A DNA stretch of 64,000 nucleotides, from NCBI RefSeq assembly GCF_005233845.1, contig NZ_SZQL01000009.1, positions 96,282 through 160,281 of the forward strand, read 5' to 3'. Within the stretch, counting starts at the first letter, position 1. Every line of letters starts with the position of its first letter. The notes below the pieces were generated by a model. The model was not told the origin of the DNA. It ran no database searches and was given only the letters and a program-made list of their open reading frames with translations. This document shows, one piece after another, positions 18,467 through 27,121 of the stretch. Both the position numbers and the translations under genes were made by a program. Origin of the DNA: Ilyomonas limi. GTDB taxonomy: Bacteria > Bacteroidota > Bacteroidia > Chitinophagales > Chitinophagaceae.

Positions 18467-18502
18467 AAAAAACCCGCAACATAATAGCGGCTGCAGGTTT
18501 TT
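18467..18502 (-). terminator. Terminator after SelW-like gene
   Basis: Stem arms 18467-18478 and 18492-18502 pair with one mismatch and read on the minus strand end in a long T-run. It closes the transcript of the SelW-like gene and the cluster upstream of it. Confidence 0.7.
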
Positions 18503-18516
18503 CTATTTTTCAAAGC

Positions 18517-18795
18517 TTATTGTTTATCGGAATGACCGAGGTGCTTCTCAGGATTTATCTTATCTCTTATCAGTTGTTTTAACTCTTTAATTTCAGGAAA
18601 TCTGCCCTGTTCTTTTCTATCGAAAACCTTCTCTTCATTGATGTAAATGGTATAGCGGCCGCTTACTTCGGCCGGCTGTAAAGAAACGCCTTTCAAGTCT
18701 TCGGAAAATGTGGTTAATAGCTCCTGCGCCATGTAAGCTGCACGCAACAACCAACCGCATTTCGGGCAATATTCAATGATAACAAGGGGCTTCAT
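18517..18795 (-). CDS. SelW/Rdx-family thioredoxin-like protein
   Basis: This 92-residue protein belongs to the SelT/SelW/SelH (Rdx) family: VIIEYCPKCGW with CxxC at residues 10-13, then VSLQPAEVSGRYTIYINEEKVFDR and an E-IKELKQLIRDKI tail. In this family the first or second Cys may be selenocysteine; here both are Cys (TGC/TGT codons). It is thought to be a small thiol redox protein, but its partner is unknown. It lies 121 bases downstream of the pirin gene on the same strand, next to an electrophile-stress gene set, which suits a redox role. Confidence 0.88.
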   Translation of the reverse strand: MKPLVIIEYCPKCGWLLRAAYMAQELLTTFSEDLKGVSLQPAEVSGRYTIYINEEKVFDRKEQGRFPEIKELKQLIRDKINPEKHLGHSDKQ

Positions 18796-18916
18796 TTGAT
18801 GACCAATATTTGCACAACAAATATCAGCTTTTATATGGCAGAATAGCGCATTAAGTTATAAACGTTGCATAAACACCAGTCCTTGTATTGGTTAATGAAC
18901 TACGTTTTTTCCCTTT

Positions 18917-19627
18917 TTATTTCTGATTAATCACCGTTTCAATAATCAAAAACTGGGCTTCCTCCAGGCATTCGACATATATAGATGCAGTATCCCAAAC
19001 ACCCAGTGCATCGCCTTTTTGAAGCGTGTTATTGCCAATGCGAATGCAGCCTTCTATCGTATGAATGAACAAGCATTTATTCAGCGGATTGAAAGTATAA
19101 TCTACTGTATTGCCTTCAAAATGCGCTAATGAAAGCCTTGCATTTTGGTTAATCCAGCAATGCGCCAACCCTTCTTCACCAGATACAATGGTGGTCAATT
19201 TATTTTTCCTTTTCTCCAGCGGAAAACTGCGGAACTGATAACGTGGTGCGATGTTCTGTAGTTTTGGTTGAATCCATATTTGCAAAAAATTCACTTCTTC
19301 TTCTCCTACATTGTATTCTTCATGTCGCAAGCCACTGCCGGCACTCATTATCTGCACACCACCTTCTTCAATTATTGTACTGTAGCCAAGTGTATCTTTA
19401 TGGTTCATCTTGCCCTTCAACAATACTGAAATAATTTCCATATTCACATGCGGATGAATGCCAAAGCCTTTGCCCGGCTGCAGGTAATCATCATTAAATG
19501 TAATGAGCGTACCAAAGGCACTTTTTGACGGATTGGAATAATCGCTGAAACTAAAATGAAAGTTGCTTCTCAACCAGCCCTGGTCTTTTATGCCGCGTTC
19601 GGATGCAGCAAAGAATTGTGTTTGCAT
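18917..19627 (-). CDS. Pirin-family protein (YhaK/YhhW type)
   Basis: This 236-residue bicupin shows the pirin signature GKGFGIHPHVNMEIISVLLKG. Predicted metal ligands are His58, His60, His102 and Glu104, the same spacing as in human pirin and E. coli YhhW. YhhW-type pirins show quercetin 2,3-dioxygenase activity in vitro, and many act in redox or stress contexts. The gene begins 16 bases after the hydrolase stop on the same strand, so the two are almost surely co-transcribed. The neighbouring ring-cleaving dioxygenase and DoxX suggest a role in dealing with quinones or phenolics. Confidence 0.9.
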   Translation of the reverse strand: MQTQFFAASERGIKDQGWLRSNFHFSFSDYSNPSKSAFGTLITFNDDYLQPGKGFGIHPHVNMEIISVLLKGKMNHKDTLGYSTIIEEGGVQIMSAGSGLRHEEYNVGEEEVNFLQIWIQPKLQNIAPRYQFRSFPLEKRKNKLTTIVSGEEGLAHCWINQNARLSLAHFEGNTVDYTFNPLNKCLFIHTIEGCIRIGNNTLQKGDALGVWDTASIYVECLEEAQFLIIETVINQK

Positions 19628-19643
19628 AGTGGTGGTGTTTTAT

Positions 19644-20276
19644 TTATTGGTGAGCAGGAAGTCCTCGTAAAATAACATTCGCATGGCGCAATTCATCTTC
19701 ATTAATGGTGTGCCCCATATTGTTGTAAATCTCTTCTGTAACTACTGCACCCATGTTTTTTAAGATGTTGGTAGTTGCATATACTCTTTCTACCGGCACA
19801 TGAAAGTCGGGGTTGCTGCTGCCAATAAAAACGGGTGTTCCGGCAAAGTTGCCTGCATAGTTTTGAGGGTAAATGTTATCGCCAATCAGCCCGCCGGTAA
19901 ACGCAATAATGCCGCCATATTTTGTAGCGTTTCTTGCTGCAAATTCCAATGTCAAACAAGCGCCTTGCGAGAAGCCTAATAAGTAAATTTGTTCGTTAGC
20001 AATGCCTTTATTATTAAGATATGCAACGGCTTCCTTTACTATATTCAAAGCCGATGATAACCAGGGTTCATTTTGTGCCGGTGGTGCTAAAAAGGAATAA
20101 GGATACCAGGTATTATTGGTAGCCTGCGGAGCTACCAGTGCAAAATCTTTTACATCCAGATAATCAGCCAATGAAAGTATATCCTGCGCATGTGCACCGC
20201 GCCCGTGCAGCATAATCAAAGCTTTGTTTGCTGACGATACATCAACGCCTGCGGTTATAATATTTTTTGTGTGCAT
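19644..20276 (-). CDS. Alpha/beta-hydrolase (phospholipase/carboxylesterase, MhqD-like)
   Basis: This 210-residue alpha/beta-hydrolase has the catalytic triad Ser103 (GFSQG), Asp157 (NPDFHVPV) and His189 (GHTINEDEL), with an N-terminal LHGRGAHAQDI oxyanion segment. It belongs to the phospholipase/carboxylesterase group that includes YpfH and MhqD. Length is normal and there is no signal peptide, so it is cytosolic. It sits between a VOC dioxygenase and a pirin gene. In Bacillus subtilis MhqD is part of the methyl-hydroquinone/catechol response together with an MhqO dioxygenase and MhqP DoxX protein, and all three homologous types occur here. Confidence 0.88.
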   Translation of the reverse strand: MHTKNIITAGVDVSSANKALIMLHGRGAHAQDILSLADYLDVKDFALVAPQATNNTWYPYSFLAPPAQNEPWLSSALNIVKEAVAYLNNKGIANEQIYLLGFSQGACLTLEFAARNATKYGGIIAFTGGLIGDNIYPQNYAGNFAGTPVFIGSSNPDFHVPVERVYATTNILKNMGAVVTEEIYNNMGHTINEDELRHANVILRGLPAHQ

Positions 20277-20302
20277 GACACTAAGTTTTTAACATGAATA
20301 CC

Positions 20303-20469
20303 TTACGAATTGCACGAATTATTTTAGATAATGACTGAACCGATATTTACTGATTAAACTGATTCATTCACTTAACAAATCTTTTCCTATCCGTGCCGCA
20401 GCGGCGTCATCCATGTCTGTCGACAGGCATCCGTGTGCTATAGAATTCGTGTAATTAGTGCAATTCGTA
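20303..20469. repeat. Intergenic inverted-repeat element
   Basis: TACGAATTGCACGAATTA near 20304-20321 and its near-complement TAATTAGTGCAATTCGTA at 20452-20469 (one mismatch) bracket about 130 bases. These contain two smaller palindromes, GCCGCAGCGGC and one centred on TGTCGACA near 20422. The whole spacer between two genes of the stress cluster looks like a small non-coding repeat element. Confidence 0.45.
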
Positions 20470-20489
20470 TTTGAATAATTCGTGCTCTA

Positions 20490-21443
20490 TTATTTATAAT
20501 TTTCTACATTAAAGCTTACCGGCGCTACTATTTTTTCTATCTCGGTGCGGTAAGGCTCATATTGTGGGGGCAGTTTGAGCGCTTCGCCCAAATGCTGCAG
20601 TTCTTCATCAACTGCAAAGCCGGGGCCTGCCGTAGCAATTTCAAACAATACACCACCCGGTTCGCGGAAATAAACAGAAGTAAAATATTGCCTGTCGAGC
20701 ACCGGTGTTGGATTCAACATGCGTTGTGCAATCTTTATTCTTGCCTGCTCCTGTGTATTGGAGTCTGGTGTAGCAAAAGCAATGTGATGCACGGTGCCAT
20801 TACCGCCCAATCCGCGCAAGCTATCAGGCGTACACAAAATATCTATATAATTACCGGGTGTATTGGTTGCTGCAAAACGAAAACGGTTTCCTTTTTCTGC
20901 TATCAGTTGATGATCCATTTGCTCGGTGAGTAAACCAGCGGTGCGCTCGTAACCTTCAGCCCAGATTTCTGCATTGTAAAAGCCCTTGATGGCGTATTCG
21001 GCAGGAACAGGCCCGTGCGCATAGCCCGGACGTTTATCTGTATCATTAAACACCAATTCTAAGCCTAAGCCATCCATATCTTCAAAATAAATAACCACCT
21101 CGCTGCCAAAGCGTTCCTGTGCAGGCTTGTAGTTGATGTTGAATTTTTTTAAACGCTGTTGCCAGTAAGCCAAGCTTGCTGTTGGAACCGAAAACGTAGT
21201 TGTATTCAACATGCCTTTGCCGTGGCGACCATTTTGTATGTTGCCGTATGGAAAAAACGTAAGAATACTGCCGGGTAAACCTTGTTCATTGCCATAATAA
21301 AAATGATATACTTCCAGTGCATCAAAGTTTACCGTTTTCTTTACCAGCCGCAGGCCTAAGATACCTGCATAAAAATCTATATTTTTTTGAGCATCACCGG
21401 CTATTGCCGTAATGTGATGAATGCCTGTAATTAATTGGGACAT
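20490..21443 (-). CDS. Ring-cleaving dioxygenase, VOC family (MhqO-like)
   Basis: This 317-residue protein has two glyoxalase/bleomycin/extradiol-dioxygenase (VOC) modules. Module 1 starts GIHHITAIAGDAQKNIDFY and module 2 starts near residue 150. Likely Fe(II) ligands are His9/His10, His219/His220 (VHHIAFAT) and Glu268 (GGVLFEIAT). It matches the MhqO/LinE-like hydroquinone-type ring-cleaving group. The substrate should be a hydroquinone or related aromatic diol, opened to detoxify it. It lies between doxX (65 bases upstream as coded) and the carboxylesterase, in an apparent minus-strand transcription unit. Confidence 0.9.
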   Translation of the reverse strand: MSQLITGIHHITAIAGDAQKNIDFYAGILGLRLVKKTVNFDALEVYHFYYGNEQGLPGSILTFFPYGNIQNGRHGKGMLNTTTFSVPTASLAYWQQRLKKFNINYKPAQERFGSEVVIYFEDMDGLGLELVFNDTDKRPGYAHGPVPAEYAIKGFYNAEIWAEGYERTAGLLTEQMDHQLIAEKGNRFRFAATNTPGNYIDILCTPDSLRGLGGNGTVHHIAFATPDSNTQEQARIKIAQRMLNPTPVLDRQYFTSVYFREPGGVLFEIATAGPGFAVDEELQHLGEALKLPPQYEPYRTEIEKIVAPVSFNVENYK

Positions 21444-21508
21444 ATTGCTAAAATTAATCGTTATAAAATGACCGTACTATGTAGTAATCTGATGAAGGTT
21501 AGTCAATC

Positions 21509-21997
21509 TTAGGCAGCCTGATAAGCGTAAGAAGATGTCTCCTTTTTTACGGATGAAGATGCAAAAGCCGCATCAATGCTCCATTTGCCCCCACCGGCTA
21601 TCAGCGATACAAAGGCTAAACCAAAGAGTAAAATGAAGTATTCCAATCCTTCACCTTTATTAGGCTCCATATACCAGTTCATAAAGAAGCCATTGTTAAT
21701 GATTGATGTGGCAACTACACCTATAAAATTAACTATCACACCAAAGGCCGCCAATCTGGTAAAGAGGCCTGCTATCAACAATACAGCACCCACACTCTCA
21801 ATAAGTATAACCAGCAGGGCTACCATGTAAGGCAGATGTGCCTGCCCGGTCAAAAAGCCCATAGTGCCGGTAAAGCCATATCCACCAAACCAGCCCAGCA
21901 GCTTTTGTGCGCCATGCGGAAATAAAGTAACGCCCAGTGCGAGTCTTGCTATTAGTGCAGTCCAGTTGTTTTTGTTTGTTGCTATCAGCTTGTTCAT
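21509..21997 (-). CDS. DoxX-family membrane protein (MhqP-like)
   Basis: I place the start at ATG 21997 (MNKLIATNKN), giving 162 residues. The longer frame would begin with GTG 22018, which falls inside the likely -7 promoter box. Four membrane helices are visible, with the DoxX hallmarks LALGVTLFPHGAQKLLGWFGGYG and a GLAFVSLIAGGGKWSID end segment. DoxX proteins are small inner-membrane redox-associated proteins; MhqP of the Bacillus subtilis hydroquinone response belongs to this family. Genes for an MhqO-like dioxygenase and MhqD-like hydrolase follow. Confidence 0.88.
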   Translation of the reverse strand: MNKLIATNKNNWTALIARLALGVTLFPHGAQKLLGWFGGYGFTGTMGFLTGQAHLPYMVALLVILIESVGAVLLIAGLFTRLAAFGVIVNFIGVVATSIINNGFFMNWYMEPNKGEGLEYFILLFGLAFVSLIAGGGKWSIDAAFASSSVKKETSSYAYQAA

Positions 21998-22017
21998 ATT
22001 GCTTTGTTTTTGTTTCA

Positions 22018-22025
22018 CAAAGCTA
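22018..22025 (-). promoter_or_regulatory. -7 box of doxX
   Basis: Read on the minus strand this is TAGCTTTG, matching TAnnTTTG, 20 bases before ATG 21997. It argues that doxX and the genes after it have their own start separate from the Crp gene. Confidence 0.5.
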
Positions 22026-22093
22026 ATATGGCACTATAGCCTTTGCCATTGAGGTAAGATAAGAAATAGTCTTGATATACATCAAGAAAAAGC

Positions 22094-22672
22094 TTAGCGA
22101 AATGCCATTTGCCTGCGGATACGGCTCAGTGTTTCGGGCGTGATGCCGAGGTATGAAGCAATATAATGTTGCGGCACACGCTGCACGATGGTAGGACTAA
22201 CAGCCAGCAACTGCAGGTACTTATCTTCGGCAGTATAGTTGAGTGAACTGATGATGCGCCGCTGCAAGGCTATCAGACTGTTTTGCATCAGCAGCCGTAA
22301 ATAACGCTCCATTTTAGGGACCTGCAACACCATCTCGTCTTGTGCAGCTTTGGTTATCAGCAGCAGTTCTGCATCCTCCAGCGCATCAATATTGCAGGTA
22401 GAAAGCTCGCCGGTAAGAAAGCTGTAAATATCGGCTATCCACCAGTCTTCCAGCGCAAACTGAATGATGTGCTCGCTACCTTTTTCATCAATCGTATAAG
22501 AGCGGAGAATGCCTTTGTTTACAAAAGCGGTGTATTTACACACCTCACCTTCCTGTAATAAGTATTGTTTTTTGCGGAGGTTTTTGGTGGTAAAAAATGT
22601 TTGAATGAGTCGTTTTTCATCTTCGCTTAAGATTACTTTTTTATTGATATTTTGAAACAGCAATTCAAACAT
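22094..22672 (-). CDS. Crp/Fnr-family transcription regulator
   Basis: This 192-residue protein has an N-terminal cyclic-nucleotide-binding-type domain (KKQYLLQEGEVCKYTAFVNKGILRSY at about residues 35-60) and a C-terminal winged helix whose recognition helix is YLGITPETLSRIRRQ. This is the short Bacteroidota Crp-like type, where the ligand is usually unknown. It lies 96 bases upstream of doxX on the same strand and is the obvious candidate regulator of the downstream stress cluster. In Bacillus the corresponding genes are controlled by MarR-type MhqR, so the regulator class differs. Confidence 0.88.
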   Translation of the reverse strand: MFELLFQNINKKVILSEDEKRLIQTFFTTKNLRKKQYLLQEGEVCKYTAFVNKGILRSYTIDEKGSEHIIQFALEDWWIADIYSFLTGELSTCNIDALEDAELLLITKAAQDEMVLQVPKMERYLRLLMQNSLIALQRRIISSLNYTAEDKYLQLLAVSPTIVQRVPQHYIASYLGITPETLSRIRRQMAFR

Positions 22673-23337
22673 AAAACGGGCACGTATGCAGCAAATATAA
22701 CCGATAATGGTGTAGTGTAAAATAATAGGTGCTTACGTTGGAGTCCTGCTGCTGTGCTGAAATATTATAAATGTCAGACTGGCAACTTAAGTTGGTGAAA
22801 AGACTAATGATGAAAGTAACTACAAAAGTTAAAAATTGATTGTGAAGCCAGATAATAGCTGGTAGCAGTACATTATCCGATTGTTATTCTGTCTGCCAGC
22901 ATAGTAGCAAACCGAGTATTGTACGTTCGCCCTTAGTTTCTGTATGCTGAATTGAATATAGTAATCCAATAAAATGGAGAGCATCCTGGAAATGTTGGCA
23001 CAGGGGCGGACTATTTTGAAAGGTTAAGCTTTGTGTGCCTTGCAAATATGCTTGATCTGGGTATTGATTCTTTGAAACTGTCTGCCTGATAAAACAATCG
23101 TTGCTCAATTCATGAATAAAGAGAACATAAGTGAGTTGCAAAACTTAAAAGATAAAAGTTCAAGTCCTATTAAAGTGCTTGAAGTGCTTGATTTTAAAAC
23201 CGATTTTATTTTTTCAATTTTGAAACCATCATTTTATAAAGGCAGATGTGCATTCCTCTCGGGAAATTTTTCTTCTAAGTAGTCATAGTCTTGCAGCATA
23301 ACAAGGAGGAAAAATATTAGTTTTTCCTAAATTTACT
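22673..23337. other. Intergenic region, possible tiny ORFs only
   Basis: This 665-base region holds the Crp gene promoter at its left end. Two weak reading frames occur: 85 codons on the minus strand (22884-23141) and 56 codons on the plus strand (23112-23282, starting MNKENISELQNLKDK). Neither shows a recognisable domain, and they overlap, so I do not call them genes. Decayed sequence is possible. Confidence 0.4.
22692..22699 (-). promoter_or_regulatory. -7 box of Crp-family gene
   Basis: The minus strand reads TATATTTG here, a match to TAnnTTTG, 19 bases before the ATG at 22672. No -33 TTTG is evident. Confidence 0.45.
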
Positions 23338-23610
23338 TCATCCGGCAGTTGCAGGGTTGATTATTACTTTTATTTCTTCAATCCCATTCACGGGAAAATC
23401 TGCACAATTTGAATGCTCTCTGATAACATCTTCACTTTCTGCTTCGTGAACGCAATAAATTTTATTTTGGGTAACATAAGATTCAACCCATTTGTAGGGC
23501 TTTCCTAATACAGAGATTACGGAGACGGAAGTCTTTGAAATAGCCTGCAATTCTTCTGCAGTCAAATTTCCTGCTCCGGGCAGTTCTCTTTCAATAATAA
23601 ATTTTTTCAT
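23338..23610 (-). CDS. DUF4242 small protein (SCO4226/nickel-binding-like)
   Basis: This 90-residue cytosolic protein, MKKFIIERELPGAGNLTAEEL at the start, matches the DUF4242 ferredoxin-like fold whose studied member SCO4226 from Streptomyces binds nickel. The conserved segments are SYVTQNKIYCVHEAESEDVIREH, with a His/Cys pair. It lies just downstream of the broken LuxR-type regulator and has a well-formed promoter of its own. A secreted protein with two DUF4242 domains lies on the other side of the regulator, so all three genes appear related in function. Confidence 0.82.
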   Translation of the reverse strand: MKKFIIERELPGAGNLTAEELQAISKTSVSVISVLGKPYKWVESYVTQNKIYCVHEAESEDVIREHSNCADFPVNGIEEIKVIINPATAG

Positions 23611-23633
23611 TGTATAATTTTTTAAGTAGGATA

Positions 23634-23663
23634 CAAAAGTATTTTGAGCATTACAGGCGCAAA
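23634..23663 (-). promoter_or_regulatory. Bacteroidota-type promoter of DUF4242 gene
   Basis: On the minus strand a TTTG (-33) at 23660-23663 is followed after 18 bases by TACTTTTG (-7) at 23634-23641. Both elements and the spacing match the phylum consensus. Transcription would start about 16-20 bases upstream of the ATG at 23610. Confidence 0.75.
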
Positions 23664-23697
23664 TGCAAGTTGTTCCCCAATTTACACAGCGATATCC

Positions 23698-26283
23698 CTA
23701 TTTTAGAATGCCCAATCGAACAGCCTCGGTAACTGCTTTAGAGCGGGAGTCTGCATCCAATTTAAACAGAATGCTCGAAATATGATGGTCAACCGTTTTT
23801 GCAGAAATATATAATTGCGCAGCAATCTCTTTATTGTGCAGTTCTTCTTTCAGCAACTGTAAAATATCCATTTCCCTGCCAGTTAATAAGGCAGCATTTG
23901 AACGGGTTGAAGCCCTTATGCCGCGGGGAATGTTTTTAATACCCGAATTCCTCATCTCCTGTTTCAATTTTTCGTATGCCGCTGTGGCACCCAAATCCTG
24001 AGCCATTGTAATGGACTTTCTTTTATCATCATCTTTCCCTTCAAACAAAAAGAGCAACTGCTCGTAAGGGCAGCCCCGTTTTTCCCAAAAAGCTGCAGCT
24101 TTCAAAGCCTTTGCTGCACTGCTTATATCATACTCTTCGGCAATTTCTTCAGGTGAAACATAATGCCTGCCTGCTTTCCTCATCCAAAATAGGAATTCAG
24201 CCTTTTCTGAGTCAATACCAGCACGTTGCATGAACACAGATGTCTGTTCTATATCATCTTTTTCAATAATCGTTTTCCCTGTAAGCCATTCATATTCCAG
24301 TAAAGCAACCATTGCAGGAATAACCCTTTGCAGTTCCATCGTTTCAAAAGCCATTGTTTTTGCTTCCTGCAAAAGCGTAAGTGCATCTTTTCCTCTCCTC
24401 ATTATTATCTTTGCCAACACAATCAGTGCAGTAATCTTAATAATGGCTGGCTGAGCCTCATTTTTAAGAAGGTTATCTGCCATGTTCCATGCCTCCGTCC
24501 AATTACCCTTATCAAGTTCCAGCCTTGCTTTCCATGATAACATATAAGCGGTCCAGGTATCCAAGTGCCTCTCTTCACAGTAACGGATACCTTCTTCCAA
24601 TACCTTCTCTGCAAAAACATAGTTTTTTATTTTTACTGAACCGTTCGCCAGGTTCGTATAGGCACGTGCAGCATGTTCATGATAAGAATTCTTTACTGCC
24701 ATTTCCAGGCTTTGCTGCAACATTGCTACACCTTTTTGCCTGGATGAAGGGATAACCATTTGTACTGCGCCCATATTATTCAATGCATGAGAGAGAATTT
24801 CTTCATTGTCCAACTCCTTTGCCATCTCAATAGCCTTCTCTCCCCACAAAATACATTCAGCCGGTTCATCGGAAAGCATTTTTAATTGGGACATATTACT
24901 AAATGCCATTGCCTTTGTTGGTGAAGCCGGTTGGTCCTTCAGCAGGTCAATAGCCCGTTGCGCAAAGTTCTCCACATTCTTCCTGTCGCCATCAAACCAC
25001 CACAGGCGCGACAAAAAGCGCAGGCTGTCTCCGGTTTTTTCTATATCGGCTTTCTCTTCCCTGAGGTTTAAAACTTTTTCTGTAAAATGGATGGCTTCCT
25101 TTATCCCATTGCTGAGATAGCACTCATAGGCATACGCTTCATAAAGTTCCGCCAATTGGTTTGTATCACCCCCCTGAAAATATTCAATGGCGGTGCGAAA
25201 TAATTTTGATGCTTCCTTGTGTGCACCTGTTAACGCAGCTTTCCTTGCAACCAGTGGTGCATATTTGACCACTAGTTTTTTTTCACCGGCATTTTTAGCA
25301 TAATGCAATATCCGCTCTATCTCACCCTTTTCTTCAAAATCTTCTAAGAAAAGTTCAAGTATCATTTTATTCAGCTCAATCCGCTTAAGTGGCGAAAGGG
25401 ATTCTTCAATTGTTCTGCGGTATAACTCATGTTTAAAAACGACTATATCATTTTGTACAATGATGACGCCGATTGCAAAACAATGATTTATATCCCACGA
25501 CAATTTTATCTTAGCAACGCGGTCAACTTCCAGTCCTTCCGGCATAACCGACCATATTTGCCAGGCATTTTTTGTCCCTTCTCTCTGACGTTCATAAACA
25601 GAAAGTATAGAATCTTTAATATTATCAGGCACACCGGGGCTGTAACTTGCCAAAATCTCATTTACATAAAATGGATTGCCTCCTGATATGCTGTAAACAT
25701 CTTCACCGTTATAACCCTTTTCTGTTGCCATCTCCACAACTGCCTGTTTTGATAATGGCGTTACCATCAGTTTTGTAAATGAATCCGGCGGCAGTTGACC
25801 TAATACATTTCGAAGCGGATGATTTGAATAAATTTCATTGTCGCGGTACGTAAGAATGAAAAGACAGGGCAGTTGATCTATCCGCCGTACAAAAAACTTG
25901 ATAAAGTCAAGCGTTCCTTCATCGGCCCAGTGAATGTCTTCAAACACAATTAACAGCTTGTCGTTTCTTGTTCGTAACTCCTGGAAAAAATTTGCAAACA
26001 GTACAGAACGTTCTTTATTGGAAGGAGGCACAGACCAGCGTTCTTTATTAACCTGCCAGAGCACATCATACAAAGGTGCTAAGGTACGTGGTGTAAACAA
26101 AGCATCGCAGGCTCCCTGGTAAATGCACGCATCGGTTTGTTACCTGCAAAAAGCCTTTACCAATGCAGTTTTTCCAATACCGGCTTCACCATATAAAAAT
26201 ATGCAATGCCCTTCTCCTTCTGCAACATTTTCAAAATGTTTTTGCAGCGATTCCATGAACACATCTCTTTCAATCAGCGCCAT
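23698..26283 (-). pseudogene. AAA/LuxR-family transcription regulator, interrupted by in-frame stop
   Basis: The full reading frame from ATG 26283 would encode about 860 residues: N-terminal AAA/NACHT-type ATPase with Walker A GEAGIGKTALVK at residues 32-43, Walker B LLIVFEDIHWAD, tetratricopeptide-like helices in the middle, and a C-terminal LuxR helix-turn-helix (LTGREMDILQLL ... AAQLYISAKTVDHHISSIL). Codon 48 is TAA (26140-26142), three codons after the Walker A helix, and the frame then continues without other stops to the end. This is the layout of MalT/LAL-type regulators. Translation from a TTG at 26100 would give an 800-residue product lacking the P-loop, so the gene is probably inactive in ATP sensing. 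It is divergent from a double-DUF4242 gene. Confidence 0.85.
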
Positions 26284-26396
26284 ATTAAATAGGGATACCG
26301 TAAATTTAAAATAGGGAAAACTTCTTACAAGCTGCGGGCCGTTATAATCGTGCTTTGTACCTGAAATAAAATTACCAAAAAACTAAACTATTAATT

Positions 26397-27020
26397 ATGA
26401 AAATCAGCTTTTCAGTATTGCCGATCGTCATTTGCAGCTTCGTTTCCTTTCATTCATCAGCCCAAACTAACAAAAATGATACAATAAATGAAAAAAAATT
26501 GTACATAGATGTTCACCAATTAGAACCGGGCAAAGTAAAATTTGAAGATGTGGCAGCTGCACATGCAAAAGACCTTGCCATTGAAAAAAAATATGGCGTG
26601 CGTTTTATTAATTATTGGGTTGATGAAGAGCAAGGTCTTGTTTATTGCCTTTCATCAGCCAGCGATACGACCTCAATAGGAAAAACACATGCAGAAGCTC
26701 ATGGGTTATTGCCAGCATATATCTTAGAAGTGACGGATGGCTCAGCAGCCGCTTTAACAGGTAATAAAAAATTATTTCTGGACATACATAAACTGGGTGC
26801 AGGCAACGTTACTGCCGAAGCAGTGGCAGATGCGCACAAAAAAGACCTTGCTGTTCAGGGAAAGTATGATGTAAATTTTATTAATTACTGGGTGGATGAA
26901 AAAGCAGGAGTAATTATGTGTTTGTCTGAAGCAAATAGCGCAGAATCAGTTGTCGGCACACATAAAGAAGCACATGGACTGATACCAGTTGAAATACATA
27001 ATGTAAAACAGGGCGAATAA
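26397..27020 (+). CDS. Secreted protein with two DUF4242 domains
   Basis: This 207-residue protein begins with a signal peptide (ISFSVLPIVICSFVSFHSSAQ). Two tandem DUF4242-like units follow, about residues 36-110 and 122-203. Each has an YIDVHQL or FLDIHKL start, then AHAKDL or AHKKDL, a FINYWVDE segment, a Cys (VYCLSSA or IMCLSEA) and a terminal H-EAHGL motif. The repeated His and Cys positions suggest metal binding, as known for the nickel-binding family member SCO4226. The gene is divergent from the interrupted AAA/LuxR regulator with 113 bases between the start codons. It is probably periplasmic. Confidence 0.82.
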   Translation: MKISFSVLPIVICSFVSFHSSAQTNKNDTINEKKLYIDVHQLEPGKVKFEDVAAAHAKDLAIEKKYGVRFINYWVDEEQGLVYCLSSASDTTSIGKTHAEAHGLLPAYILEVTDGSAAALTGNKKLFLDIHKLGAGNVTAEAVADAHKKDLAVQGKYDVNFINYWVDEKAGVIMCLSEANSAESVVGTHKEAHGLIPVEIHNVKQGE

Positions 27021-27121
27021 AATAAATATACAGGTGGTAAACATACCCCGTGAAAAATACGGGTGTCCAGCCGTGTATTTTACTATAGGTATCTGCGTAC
27101 AGGATATTTAAATTTATTATT

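Noticed and set aside
18755-18770. Selenocysteine in the SelW-like CxxC motif
   Set aside because: Both positions read as ordinary Cys codons, and no in-frame TGA is present.
22884-23141. An 85-codon minus-strand frame in the spacer after the Crp gene
   Set aside because: No homology recognised, no clear start context, and it overlaps another weak frame; mentioned only as part of the spacer.
26140-26142. Programmed recoding of the TAA in the LuxR-type gene
   Set aside because: TAA is not a selenocysteine or pyrrolysine codon, and no slippery site or recoding structure is evident; mutation or error is simpler.
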